Assembly: GCA_020747065.1 (NCBI GenBank)
Contig: JAGMVK010000005.1
Location: forward strand, 868,001-932,000
Source: Cadophora sp. MPI-SDFR-AT-0126
Lineage: Eukaryota > Ascomycota > Leotiomycetes > Helotiales > Ploettnerulaceae
DNA length: 64,000 bases
Direction: 5' to 3'
Every line of letters begins with the position of its first letter. Position 1 is the stretch's first letter. The position numbers and the translations under genes were made by a program. Below the pieces are notes generated by a model. That model made no database searches. It was not told the DNA's origin and saw only the letters and a list, made by a program, of their open reading frames with translations. Of this stretch, positions 20,971 to 31,920 are shown one piece after another.

Positions 20971-22866
20971 ATGCACACGTCAACACTTTTCGTCCTTTCT
21001 TCATTTGTCTTCTTTGCTGCGTATTTTCTTTTTCGAACTCCGACACTGAGAAGGAATGGCATTGCTTTGAGGTCAGTTACTTCTTCCCTTCCTCATCTCA
21101 TCGTACCATAGAAAATGTCACTGAACACTACGGTCCGCAAATCACTGGTATCTTCCGCGGATTCATTACTCGAAATTGCTGAAGTTTCAATGGATTGATT
21201 TCATTATGAATGCGAATAGGAATGCGAAAGGAATGCGAGAGGAATGCGAGATGTTGTGCTTAGAAGAGCTCGCTGACACATTGTTGAAGGTGTCCACCCA
21301 GCACCTTACCTCTTGTGGGAAACGGAATTCTTTTCTTGCAAGCGAGGCACAAATTATTCTCGTGGTTTGTTAAATGCGAGCGTCAGTTCGGATTTGAAAC
21401 TTTCCAAATATCAGTCCCGTCTCTTCCCCCGGGAGTGGTGATCAATGATCCAAAAAACCTGGAATATGTGTTTAAAAACGAAGGCATCTTCGCCAAAGGA
21501 GACTTCTTCAAGAGGAGGTCATGGGACTTATTTGGTAACATCTTACTTTTGATCCTCTAAATGCACATGCTTACAAATGCCAGGAAATGGGATCATTAAT
21601 GCAGACGGTGAGCTATGGAGGGTCCAACGGAAAGCCGGTCTCCATTTCCTGAATAACACCAACTTGAAAGTCTTGACCGATGTCGCACTTCCTGCCTACC
21701 TCAATGAGACTGTGAAGAGCCTCCAAGAAGAGGGGCAGGAGTCAGTCGTTGATTTGGAGGAAGTGCTTCACGAATTGACAACCCAACTCATGGGGAGGAT
21801 GGCTTACAATGTATGAGAAGCTCGAATCACGACGGATGACAGCCAATGACATGCAGCTAATGGTCACGCAGATGGATATCCACAATTCGGACCCCTTTTC
21901 AAAAGCCTTCGACTATGCTTCGGGTGCCACAGGGCAGAGATTTCAGAACCCGCTGTGGCAGATCAGTGAGATATTCCTTGGAGAGAGATTCAGGAACTCC
22001 GTCGCACAAGTCAAGGCGTTTGGCTCCATGATCGTTGCCAATGCCATTCAAACAAGGAAGAGAAAGATACACGAAGCCGACTCCGCAATAGGTTCGATAT
22101 CTGGAAGTCTGATCAACTCGCTGCTCGATTCTATTGACGATCAGGACATAGTCGCAGATGCTGCCTTGAATTATCTATCAGCCGGTGAGCAACAATTGAA
22201 GGCAGCTGCCATTGGCTCCATTCATTAACTCTTTCAGGCCGGGATACCACTGCGCAGGCACTTACATGGACCTTCTACCTGCTCATGCGATTTCCTAATA
22301 AAGCCGAAGCTGTCAGACGGGAGGTGATGCAGGTAGCTGAGCTTGACCCCTCTTTTAAGCTAGGTACATTGCCAGAAGGCAAAGCTCAAGAGCTCAATAC
22401 CGCCGTATTTCGACCTATAGCACTCCCGTATGTCACAGCTGTATTCTATGAGGCGCTTAGACTGTACCCACCTGTACCTTTCGAGCTCAAGCAGTGCGAA
22501 CGGGCCACGACTCTTCCCGACGGCACATATCTACCCAAGAATTCCATTCTTGTTTGGTGTACCTGGGCCATGAATCGGTCAAGTCTATCATGGGGTGAAG
22601 ATTCCGAAGAGTTCAAGCCAGAAAGGTGGTTGGCAGACGGCGTTCTAGTTTCAAAAACCGCATTTGAGTATCCGGTGTTCAATGGTGGTCCCCGAACTTG
22701 TTTGGGCAAGACCATGGCGATATCCGTTGCAGTGCAAGCTATAGCTACTTTGCAGGCTAAATTCGACTTTCAGCTGACGGACGCGAAAGAGAGAATCAGC
22801 AAGAATAGCCTTACGCTACCAATGGAAGGCGGACTTCCTTGTCGTGTGAAGATGCGAGAAGATTAG
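20971..22866 (+). CDS. cytochrome P450 monooxygenase (CYP539-like)
   Basis: Five exons (20971-21071, 21290-21534, 21584-21810, 21872-22184, 22238-22866) join in phase to 504 residues. The N-terminus is a membrane anchor (FVLSSFVFFAAYFLF), followed by the Pro-rich hinge PPSTLPLVGNG. The I-helix motif AGRDTT spans intron 4. The ExxR motif is EALR in FYEALRLYPPVP, PERF is FKPERW, and the heme loop FNGGPRTCLG puts the axial thiolate at Cys450. The block FFKRRSWDLFGNGIINADGE resembles ascomycete CYP539 and other alkane/fatty-acid hydroxylase-like P450s. Likely ER-bound hydroxylase of a lipophilic substrate. Intron 1 is 218 nt and contains an 11-bp tandem repeat. Confidence 0.88.
21208..21251. repeat. 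tandem repeat, four copies, about 11 bp, in P450 intron 1
   Basis: GAATGCGA occurs at 21208, 21220, 21231 and 21242 with near-identical flanks (period 12, 11, 11). It lies wholly inside the first intron of the P450 gene and helps to explain that intron's unusual length. Confidence 0.8.
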
Positions 22867-23521
22867 ATCTAGAGGATGTTTACTTGGCGTCTGAAGCCTG
22901 ATAGGTTTTAGCGACAAACAGCTCCGCGGGAACACCAGCAGTCCGCTTACTAAACCTAGACACACATATTGGTGGCATTTGAAATCTTACTCGCCTATGT
23001 CGCTAAATTGAAGGCCGATCATTGGTCCCCCGACAGCTGACAATTCAAAACCCGAGGTATTTGTAGGCATTTGCGCCTTTCCAACAACGACGAATCTAGC
23101 CTTGCCAAACCCTCGTTGTTTTGAATCCTTGGATGATCAGTGATTCCACATAGATGCAGAGCGATTTGCAAGGCTGCAGGCTTCTCTGTCCAATGGTGTT
23201 GTCCGAAATAACTTCAACCATGAAGTACGGCAGCTTACAAACGGCGCCTTACTGCCCCACTATCGTCATCTCTGAGTTAGACTTCAGGCTTGAGCCAATA
23301 TTGCGTGCTGATCAGGTTCTAGCTTTGGAGTCCTGCAAGGTCTTACGGATATACTACAGGGTTGTATTCTTTCCTTGAAGGTGTGGTATCATCATGTGGC
23401 TGAATGATCTGTTCCGAGCGAGTATATAAAGAACACTAGTTGTCTCTCAATCAGAACATATTCAACACCATCTTGCACACATCCAAAGTCTCAAACCTCG
23501 TACCAAAATTCACCCAAAGCT
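22867..23521. other. intergenic, 655 bp, with hydrolase promoter
   Basis: Lies between the P450 stop and the alpha/beta hydrolase start, same strand. The last 100 bp show a TATA box followed by a C/A-rich leader. The rest contains only short frames without family content. Confidence 0.5.
23423..23430 (+). promoter_or_regulatory. TATA box of the alpha/beta hydrolase gene
   Basis: TATATAAA stands 92 bp upstream of the hydrolase ATG and is followed by a pyrimidine- and CA-rich leader, a normal spacing for a fungal TATA promoter. Assignment by position only. Confidence 0.6.
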
Positions 23522-24385
23522 ATGTCTGCTTACACAACCAATCTTGTCGAGGCTGATGGCTTGAAGATCTTCTACAGGGAGGCCGGTCCCAAGGATGCTC
23601 CGGTCATCCTCCTTCTCCACGGCTTCCCAAGTTCATCTCACCAGTTCCGAAACCTCATCCCGCTGCTCAGCCACAAGTATCGTGTGGTCGCTCCCGATCT
23701 TCCAGGGTTTGGCTTCACAGAAGTTCCGACAGAGCGCCAATATAGCTACACGTTCGAAAACATTGCAACCAGCATCGGTGCTTTCCTCGACGTCCTCGAG
23801 ATCAAGAAGTTTTCTCCATACGTCTTCGACTACGGAGGACCGACTGGGTTCCGCCTCGCACTCCAGCGACCGGAAGCCATTCAAGTCATCTTCACGCAGA
23901 ATGGCAACGCTTACGAGGAAGGCCTTGGCGAATTCTGGGCTCCAGTTCAGGCGCTTTGGAAGGAGGACACCCCAGAACAACGAGCTGTCATCCAAAAAGC
24001 TCTCCTCACTCTCGAAACCACTAAGTGGCAATACACGAACGGCTCCCACGACCAGCAAGTAGCTCCCGAAGCTCCTTACTTGGACTGGGCATTGATGGAG
24101 AGACCTGGCCAAGTAGAGATCCAGATCGGCTTCTTCTACGATTACCGAACCAACCTTCCCCTATATCCTCTCTTCCAGGAATACTTCCGAAAGTCTCAGG
24201 TTCCACTTATTGCTTTCTGGGGAAAGAATGATGCGATTTTCGTTCCGCCTGGAGCGGAGGCTTTCAAGAGGGATTTGCCGAATGCAGAGATCCACTTGTT
24301 GGACACTGGACATTTCGCTGTTGAGACTATGACTGCGGAGATTGGGAAGTTGATGTTGGATTTCTTGGCTAAGAATGGTATCTGA
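23522..24385 (+). CDS. alpha/beta hydrolase with Asp nucleophile (epoxide hydrolase/haloalkane dehalogenase-like)
   Basis: Intronless, 287 residues. The oxyanion motif HGFP is at 33-36, followed by a canonical VVAPDLPGFG strand-loop. The nucleophile position is Asp103 in VFDYGGPTG; an Asp instead of Ser marks the epoxide hydrolase/haloalkane dehalogenase branch. The second acid is probably Asp237 (FWGKNDAIF) and the catalytic base His264 (LLDTGHFAVE). No signal peptide, so the enzyme is cytosolic. The halide-stabilising Trp next to the nucleophile of typical dehalogenases is Tyr here (DYGG), so epoxide or related ester-type chemistry is as likely. It lies just downstream of the P450, which would suit oxidation followed by hydrolysis, but this is inference. 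Confidence 0.85.
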   Translation: MSAYTTNLVEADGLKIFYREAGPKDAPVILLLHGFPSSSHQFRNLIPLLSHKYRVVAPDLPGFGFTEVPTERQYSYTFENIATSIGAFLDVLEIKKFSPYVFDYGGPTGFRLALQRPEAIQVIFTQNGNAYEEGLGEFWAPVQALWKEDTPEQRAVIQKALLTLETTKWQYTNGSHDQQVAPEAPYLDWALMERPGQVEIQIGFFYDYRTNLPLYPLFQEYFRKSQVPLIAFWGKNDAIFVPPGAEAFKRDLPNAEIHLLDTGHFAVETMTAEIGKLMLDFLAKNGI

Positions 24386-25725
24386 TTGTTTACCGATGGC
24401 AGTAGAGATGATTCTTGATATCCGGGTAGGGGACAGGGACAATGGAAGTCGAAGAGTTGACGAATAGCAAAGAAGCTATAATCTCATACATTAATCAGCC
24501 CAACTTTCTCTTACTGAAGTGCCATTCAATTTCTTAACCCTTGACTGCACTGATGACCATTTCTCTTTCTTTGGTTTCATCATTCCATCTGTTAAATTAA
24601 GGGGGAGCAGAATCCCCTTGAGATTCCACAATCATTTCTGTTGAATGAGTGAACCTGGCGAACGAGCCCACCAAGTTGACTTCCGACCTCCAATCTTTCC
24701 ATTCACTATAAATAAGTCCAATGCCCAGTTGCCAGTGCAGGCTGGGGCAGCTTCCACTAAGTCGAATGTGGTTTGATGGTCTCTCATTACTCACCGTGGA
24801 AATAGTATTCGTTCGCAATGTAGTCAGCAGCTTTTAAGAATACCCAACCACGTCGAGCTTCCTTCAGAGCATTCAGCAATCGTTATAACCATTCTCCAAG
24901 CAAGATGACTTTGATACAAATCGCTCACATTGTGATTCTCGCTCCGGCCCCATTTTGTGAGTGCTCCTACCTAGCTCGCCGAGAACTTCGCCATTCTCCA
25001 GGAGGCTATCAGTTCAGTTGGGCTCGGTTCCAACCTTTGGCATCAGTGTCTTTTACCACTCAAAATCGATAGGATCAGAATACAATGAAAATCGAATTGC
25101 GGGTGGCGAAAGCGAGTGAGGACTAGTAAATTACTTATCAAGAGTACTCATTCTGATATTTGATGTAATATGTGATCCAAATCTTCCAAGTGCTTCCGAG
25201 CTTAAGTGAAATGACTTAGGTGATTTGTTTCTCACTGAAACTTCGAGTGTCATTCCGATTTTGGTATTGACTTTGCCAAGTAATTCGGGTCTAGCCTTGA
25301 GTAAAGGTATCCCAAATCCCCATAGTATATTATCAGCGGTCGCTATCTTTCAGCGTTTCGTGGGATGCATGTTTCCGTCGTGTTGCCTGCTCGCTTATGC
25401 GCCTGCCTCCCTTTTCTCTCCACTTCCTTGCTTTAACTTCACATCTAGGGCCTGAGGACTGGTCACACAAACAGATGAGCTCACCTGCCTAATTCTTGTA
25501 CTACATCACGTTTTCTCGCGCTCTTCGCGCGCCCACATAAAGCATTGCCTCGTGCCAAAATTCGAACACAATCATTAGCACATTCAGTTCACTTCTCTCC
25601 TCTTATACCCACCCACACGTAAACATCTTCATACACGTTCCGATCTTCCAAACTCCCACACCAACTCCTCTAAGACCCCATTTTCTGTACAAAAGAAGTA
25701 TCCAAACAGACAAAAATCATTCAAG
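24386..25725. other. intergenic, 1.34 kb, no gene called
   Basis: Only short frames on both strands. The final 200 bp before 25726 is C/A-rich and looks like a leader. No RNA gene or repeat family is evident. Confidence 0.45.
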
Positions 25726-26470
25726 ATGGGCACTCGCGGTCTCCTGGGCTTCATTATCAAAGGCAAACGCCACGGTGCCTACAACCACTTCGACTCGTAC
25801 CCATCTGGTCTTGGTCAAGACATCGTTGCGTTCATCCTTGGTCTCATAGACGAGGAGATTAAGACCATGGCTGCTCGAGTTGCTGAGATAACCGTGAGTT
25901 TCATACTCCCGCCTACAATATCCAACGAAGGTACTGACCAGCCATGTCTGTATTGATAGTGGGTCTCAAGAACCTCACCACCAACCAAAGAACAACAAGA
26001 ATACTACGAGTCCCTGGACTTCTCCAACCTCAGAGTAAGCGAGCAGCGTCTGGACGACTGGTACTGCTTGCTGCATAAGGTGCAAGGGGCTGCCGCACTG
26101 CCGCAGATCTTGAATGGGAAGTTGAAACATTTGGAGGAGAGTGGTATGTCATCTTCTGTTCCTCTTCTCGTACTTAGCACCATCATCAAATTCCGCTGTT
26201 CCAACCAACATGCAACACAATCAACCCTTCGCTAACACTTTTTCTCTGAACTACACAGTCGACTTCCTTCAAGACGGTCTCTTCTGCGAATGGGCCTACT
26301 TCATCGATTTCGAGAATGAGAAGTTGGAGGCTTGGAAGGGCGAGTCTCGTGAGAGTAAGCCGATTGGAGAGGTTACCTTTGAGGAGTTGAAGGGGGAGGG
26401 GAAGGAGTATATGGAGAGGATCGAGAAGATGGGTTGCGAGGAGGACGAAGAGGACGAGAAGGGGGTGTGA
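25726..26470 (+). CDS. 187-residue orphan protein (MGTRGL... type)
   Basis: Three exons (25726-25893, 25960-26143, 26259-26470) join in phase to 187 residues. The N-terminus MGTRGLLGFIIKGKRHGAYN, followed by HFDSYPSGLGQDIV, resembles a group of small uncharacterised proteins with the same opening. The middle contains LDDWYCLLHKVQGAAALP and FCEWAYFIDFENEKLEAW; the end is acidic (CEEDEEDEKGV). No signal peptide or transmembrane segment. Function unknown. The consistent splice phases and conserved-looking blocks support a real gene. Confidence 0.75.
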
Positions 26471-26692
26471 GAGTATGTGATGGTCACGACGATGAGAGCG
26501 CTGTGATGGTGGTATCTGGGACAGCGAGACTAAGGACCGAAGATTGAGGCGAGATTAAGGAATGGAGGCCCTGCTGCATGACAACTGCGTATTTTAGGAG
26601 AACAATCTGCACTGAACGTTGGCCTTGGCTTTCCATATTCCGTACTGCGTCAAGACAGTCGTGTGACATATTTTGAAAAAAACATGATGCTA

Positions 26693-29186
26693 TCATTCAG
26701 GTATGAACCCACCACCGCCATACTCATCGTCAACATATTCCTCACTATCATCGTCCTCCTCTTCAATCTGAACAGATTCCACATCTTCCAACACTTCATC
26801 ATCATCCGCATAAGCATCAACCCTCTCTTTAATCCTCAGCTTCAGGAAGAATTGTTTCCACATTCTCACGGCTGCATTCGTGCGCCTCAATTCCTCAGCA
26901 TTGGCTCGCTCGTCGCGGAAGCCATCAATCACGGCTTCGACTGCCTCGCGGTATTCGGCTGCGACGACGGCACCTTTCAAAATGGCTGTTCCGTGCCTGC
27001 CGCGGAATTCGAACCCCGTGAGGGCGTCGGAATAGTCGATGTTGAGGAGGCGTGCTGCACGGGAAGTTTCGTCATCTACGGCTATGGTTAGATATCATGA
27101 TGCAGACGTTGTAAAGAAGTGTAGAAGTACACATACCTAAAATGTGTACACCCCCTTTAGGTACCATTGAAGGAACGTAAATGTCCAGATTGCCATACGA
27201 GTTCTTCGGAACACGACCATTTACTACTGGCGGTGGCTTATACAGCTCTGTCTGTTCTTCGATGTACAGATTGACTCCTGCACGTTCCTCGAATCCATCC
27301 CCGCCATCATCAAAATCATCTGGCTTCCGTTTCGCGGGGACGTTTTTTACGGGCTGTTCACCCATCTTGACCTCTCTTCCGAGCCGATACCACGCATCGG
27401 CACTCTTCGCAACTTTGACATATTGTCTCCTGAAGACGCTTTCGAGTTTCTTGCCTCCAGGCACGCTGGGATCTCGTCCAGCAGCAACTTTTCCACATGA
27501 ATGGTCACCGATCAGAATCTCATTCCGTTTGAGGTGACGCTCTAAGGCGTAGATCGGGTGGTCTTTGAAGTCCGCGATGTTCGTCGGCATCGGTTCATTA
27601 GCTTCCTTTTTCGCAAGCTCCGTGTCCTCGATCTGGTCTGCATCGCTTGTGAAGCCTCGTCTGTAAGGCCTCATGGCTTTTCGCCACCATCTTTCTCCTC
27701 CAGGCGTTGATTCTACCCTGTTCTTCCTTGTTTTCGCAACGTAGGCTTTAGTGTAGCGCCTTGTGACGTCGCGGGCACAGCGTTCGTCTTCGAAGGCTAT
27801 GACATATGACATATTATTCTCTCGATCGGACGCTGGAGGTTCAAGTTTGTGGGGCTTGGCTATTGTTTCTGTCACGAGCGGATCGACGGGGAACCATTTC
27901 TGGTGTGCTTCGTCGAACACTTCTACCCAGAAGACTGGGTAAGGGGATTCATGGATGGGTTTCGCTTTTGGTTTCGGGGGAGGACGCGGAGGAGCACTCA
28001 TTTCGGGCAGGTTGTATGCTGCTGCATTTGGATGTCCGAGGCGACGACGGGGAGAGAATGGTAGCCCTGGAACTGAGGATCGACTGGAGCTGCCCGATGC
28101 GGAATTTGTGCCTTGAGCATCAAAGGCTGTTCCAGTATCGTTGACTTCGTGTGTTGTTTTGAGTGGCTTCGGAGGTGTATACTTTGGCATTGCTGGCCCA
28201 CCAGCATTGAATGATAACGGTTGCATAGAGCACACCAGACGAGTTTCCACGTCGGCACTTCGGAGGAGAGCACAGAATAGCTGTGCACCGAGGTCTCTGG
28301 AACCTTTCAACGTCTTCGCTGCTGCGCGAAAGTCCGCTTTATCGAAAGCTTCTCCATCTTCAACTTTAAACTGTCTCCAAGTCAACTAATATCTTGCCCG
28401 AAATGGTGAGAGGCGTTTTACATTTTGAAGGTCTTTCTCATCGTCCGCCCACAGCGCTCTTCTGAGACCTCTGGCTGTGATACTGAATCTCGTCCTCCAC
28501 ATTACAGCAACTTGTTCCAAACCCCTCTTCAATGAATCAGTCCGTCCAAATTGTGGAAGACTGGACTTTGGTCTCAGGAATTTCAGCATCTGCTTATCCA
28601 GAAGTGGCCTGAGGGAATTCTGGCCTTCTGAGTCGTTGGCCCAGTCGTTCCTTACATCCAGGTGCGATAGCAAACACAGGACATGCATCTTGTGCTTCTC
28701 TAGTCTTTCAGCTTTCTCTGCTTTGCTGACGAGTTTTCTCCTTGTTGGGGTGGTTTTCGTTTGCGGGACTGGTTTCTTGACGAGTGTCAAATCAAGGTCT
28801 CCGCCTGGCTCATCAACTTCCGGTTCGGTGTCGAGGTTGAGACCTTGCCATTCTCCATCGCTGTCTTCGGACTCTTCGTCCGAGTCTTTATAGGCCGTTT
28901 GCTGTCGCTTAGGTGGGACGTCCCGTTCACCTTCGAGGTCTAGCACATCTTCAAATTCAAAGTCTTCATCCTCTTCACCTTTCAGTGGGCTTGTAGCGGG
29001 AGCTGGACTGATGCGTGCCACTTGACTGGGCCGTCTACCAGTCCTTCGTCGCTTCAGTGGTCGTTCGGGAATGTGTAACTGTTCAGGCAATGCTTCTGAT
29101 AGCATGTCTTGGTAGACATCAGGCACTACGCTTTTAGTGGCTACTCCCTTGCCATTGCGACTACGAGCTCCTTTCTTGCCTGCCAT
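26693..29186 (-). CDS. rad4: Rad4/XPC nucleotide-excision repair damage sensor
   Basis: Three exons (29186-28422, 28385-27137, 27081-26693) join in phase to 800 residues. A basic/acidic disordered N-terminus (LKRRRTGRRPS, EDEDFEFEDV) precedes the transglutaminase-like fold split by a long insert: RSADVETRLVCSMQPL, then YPVFWVEVFDEAHQKWFPVDPL. The beta-hairpin domains follow: HPIYALERHLKRNEIL, RREVKMGEQ-type BHD sequence, YGNLDIYVPSMVPKGGVHI at the BHD2/3 junction, and ARLLNIDYSDALTGFEFRG. With Rad23 this protein binds helix-distorting lesions to start global-genome repair. The C-terminus is acidic (IEEEDDDSEEYVDDEYGG), as is usual for the Tfb1/TFIIH contact. Length is normal for fungi. Confidence 0.93.
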
Positions 29187-31920
29187 TGTGGTCTTGCTTG
29201 TCTGAGCTGCGAGAAATCAAAACAATGAATGCCTCTGCGCTGCAACTACCACAAGATTCGTTGCTTGCTGCTAGACTACGCCGTCTTGAAGATGGCAAGG
29301 ACCATTGCTGCCTTGGAGAGCGCGGTGCAAGGAAGACTGTGAATCACCAGAATGAAAGGAAGATTCACATAATAGCAAGCGAAGTGCTCATATACAACTG
29401 CAAAGACGCGTTGACGATCCAAGTATCGCGTAGGGAACAAAACTCGAGTGAAAGCGGATGAATCGGGTGAAGTTCTCGAACTTTAGATGTCGCGAAATAT
29501 CATGACCATTTATCATAAGCGAGCCCCGCGTCATCATGAATTGTCTTGGCTGTCAAGTGCATTTCAGAAACCAGACAAAGAGCGCTCTATACATCGTATG
29601 GGCACAGAAGGGATATTCGGTCAAAAATGCCTTCAAATGCCTCTTCGAGCAGCTTCTAAAATAAAGTCACGTGAGAGTGATGAATACCTGCATCTCACAA
29701 CATATCGTGTCCTTTATCGAAAGACATCTTACAGGATAATCGGCACTACCCAATCAAGATGTGTTTTAACTGAGGTGTTCTTTCACCGACCACGAGAAGA
29801 CAATCAATTCTTTGAAACTGCATCACGTGTTGTGGTAGTAACACAATCTATGTGGGCTTGTACCTGTTAGTGGACTCCGAGGCAAATATGAACAAACGTG
29901 AACGGTAATAATGACATATGGCCGTTGTTGCTTTGGATAAGCAGGCGGGCTCAGTACTCCTATGATCCGATAAGCTGATGGCTGAGATTGGACATATATC
30001 GAATCCCGATTAGCGATATACTTACTCACTCCCTTCAATTAGAAGGTACGGAAGAGGAAAATTGGGGACGTTTTCATTTACAGAACCGCAGAGACATACA
30101 GTGCACCATACATCTCAAGATCCTCAACAGCTTTGCACATGCTTTTTGGAGAACATGTTCTTCTTAATCGAGTTTCGAGACTCAAAATAGAATCTGAACC
30201 CGGTGCGGGCCACAGTCACTATCAAGTCCTTACAGTTTCCCCGAGATAGCGATATCTCTTCATGGATCAGATACTCCACAGAAGTTGGTTTGAGGGCCGT
30301 GACGCGTTCCACAAGCAGATTGAACCAACAATACTGGGGTGAAGATAAACATGTGCATGTCTGATAAGACTTGAGCGTCCCTCGGGACGGAGAATGATCT
30401 GGAAAGAACCACGAGGTCCACAATTTCAATATTATTTACAATCCAGGATCCAGACTGCCTCATCATCCGAAGCGTTTACTTCTCCTAGCCCACCTCAAGC
30501 TTCAATATCAAAATTCGATTTGAGAAGGAAAATGCACACGTGCTTCAAGTCTTGGCGGTCGTCTCTTCTCATCAAGTCAAAAGAAAATGCCGGAAAGTTT
30601 CCGAGGGAAGGGATGGTGCCAGAAGGTACGCCACCAGACGCCATTCGACTGTTGTTCGACTTCATCGGGCGTTCTTTTCGAGGCAAAGGTCGGCATCACC
30701 GATACGGCAGCTCATCCTTTCGTGCAGGAGGAAATGACCCGCTCTGCCGCTTTCCTATCAGCGACTAGGCGTGCTTGGCATGTACGATGTCATTGGGCGT
30801 TGGAAAGTCAAGCATTTTAAGGCCCGATTTAAAGCGTGTTGGTGCATGCGTTAGGGCAGGTTCAGCGAATCGAGGAGAGTGTAATTTGGTGAAGCATTTC
30901 TGTTACTGATGATGGTTGACTTGGTGGTGAGGGATGAGATTCGAGATGCTGTTTGGCTGTGGTGTGCCAAAACCAGTCAAAGACTCTACACTTTTGACTT
31001 GTCCACGCCTCTCTGAAATTGGCTACTTTAGTTGCAGGCAAAGTTGTGGTCAAAAGACGACTCAAAAAGAGTGATTGTTGGAGTTCTCAGCCACCAAACA
31101 ACACTTCGGGGCACCCTTGCAACTGCACTGCAATCTATTCCTCGGCTATGATTGGCTTCAAGCTACAGTATGATCACGCGCCAAGTTACCCCATAACGGG
31201 TGGCTTTTTCGAGGCTTGATTTCCTCCAAGCAAAAAAGCTTGAAGGCAGTCAGCAAAGTCATCGTCATCATCATAGTCATGCTAAGTATTTTGTGTTTCA
31301 AAATTTCAACAGCTATTTGTCGTTCCGCTCACGCCTTCCTCTTCCGGCGACTGGTGACTGACTGCCTGCCTTGCAACTTGCAAGCATGGTTGCCCCACCC
31401 GCATGTAAATTGTCATTCCCGTCTGAAGCTCCATCCCCGAGCGTCAAGGTGGGACAACTGATCCACCTAGTACGTATGATCCTACTTTCAACTTACAGTA
31501 GGAAGTATCCGTACAGTACAATGGAGACGAGGGAGGCTGGCCATCGACCAAAATCTTGTCTCTTATTGGACAATTGGCTCTACTAGTCTTCGAGAAATTT
31601 CCAAAAACATCGAAACTTGTCCTGGGTGGGCTGGTTGGTTTCCCTTGCGCGAAACCCTGCCGTGTGCCGAGCCCTGCCTTCCTCCTTCCTCCCACGTCAA
31701 TCTTGTCCGTCTTGGGTGAGGTCGAACCGAGCTTCTGATAGCTGCGCTGTGCTACATGCGCTGCAAGACCTCGGACTAAGGCACTTGTAATGGGACCAGT
31801 CCACCAGTGCTGCTACAGCTGCTACAGACCATAAGTATCCTCCATTTCCCCCAGCCTTACTTTTGCCTTTCCCAAATCGCACAAGCATCTTTCTCCTCCA
31901 TACCCTCTTCTCCAGCAGCA
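29187..31920. other. intergenic, 2.7 kb, no gene called
   Basis: The second longest gene-free stretch. Frames up to about 125 codons occur but lack family content and splice context. Three CACGTG E-boxes are present at 29668-29673, 29824-29829 and 30537-30542. The last 100 bp before 31921 is pyrimidine-rich and suits a leader for the transporter. Confidence 0.45.

Noticed and set aside
23633..24112. 159-codon frame antisense to the alpha/beta hydrolase
   Set aside because: Mirror of a strongly coding intronless gene; no homology.
29487..30820. Several frames of 65-127 codons in the 2.7-kb intergenic region
   Set aside because: No conserved blocks, no consistent joining by introns; treated as chance frames.
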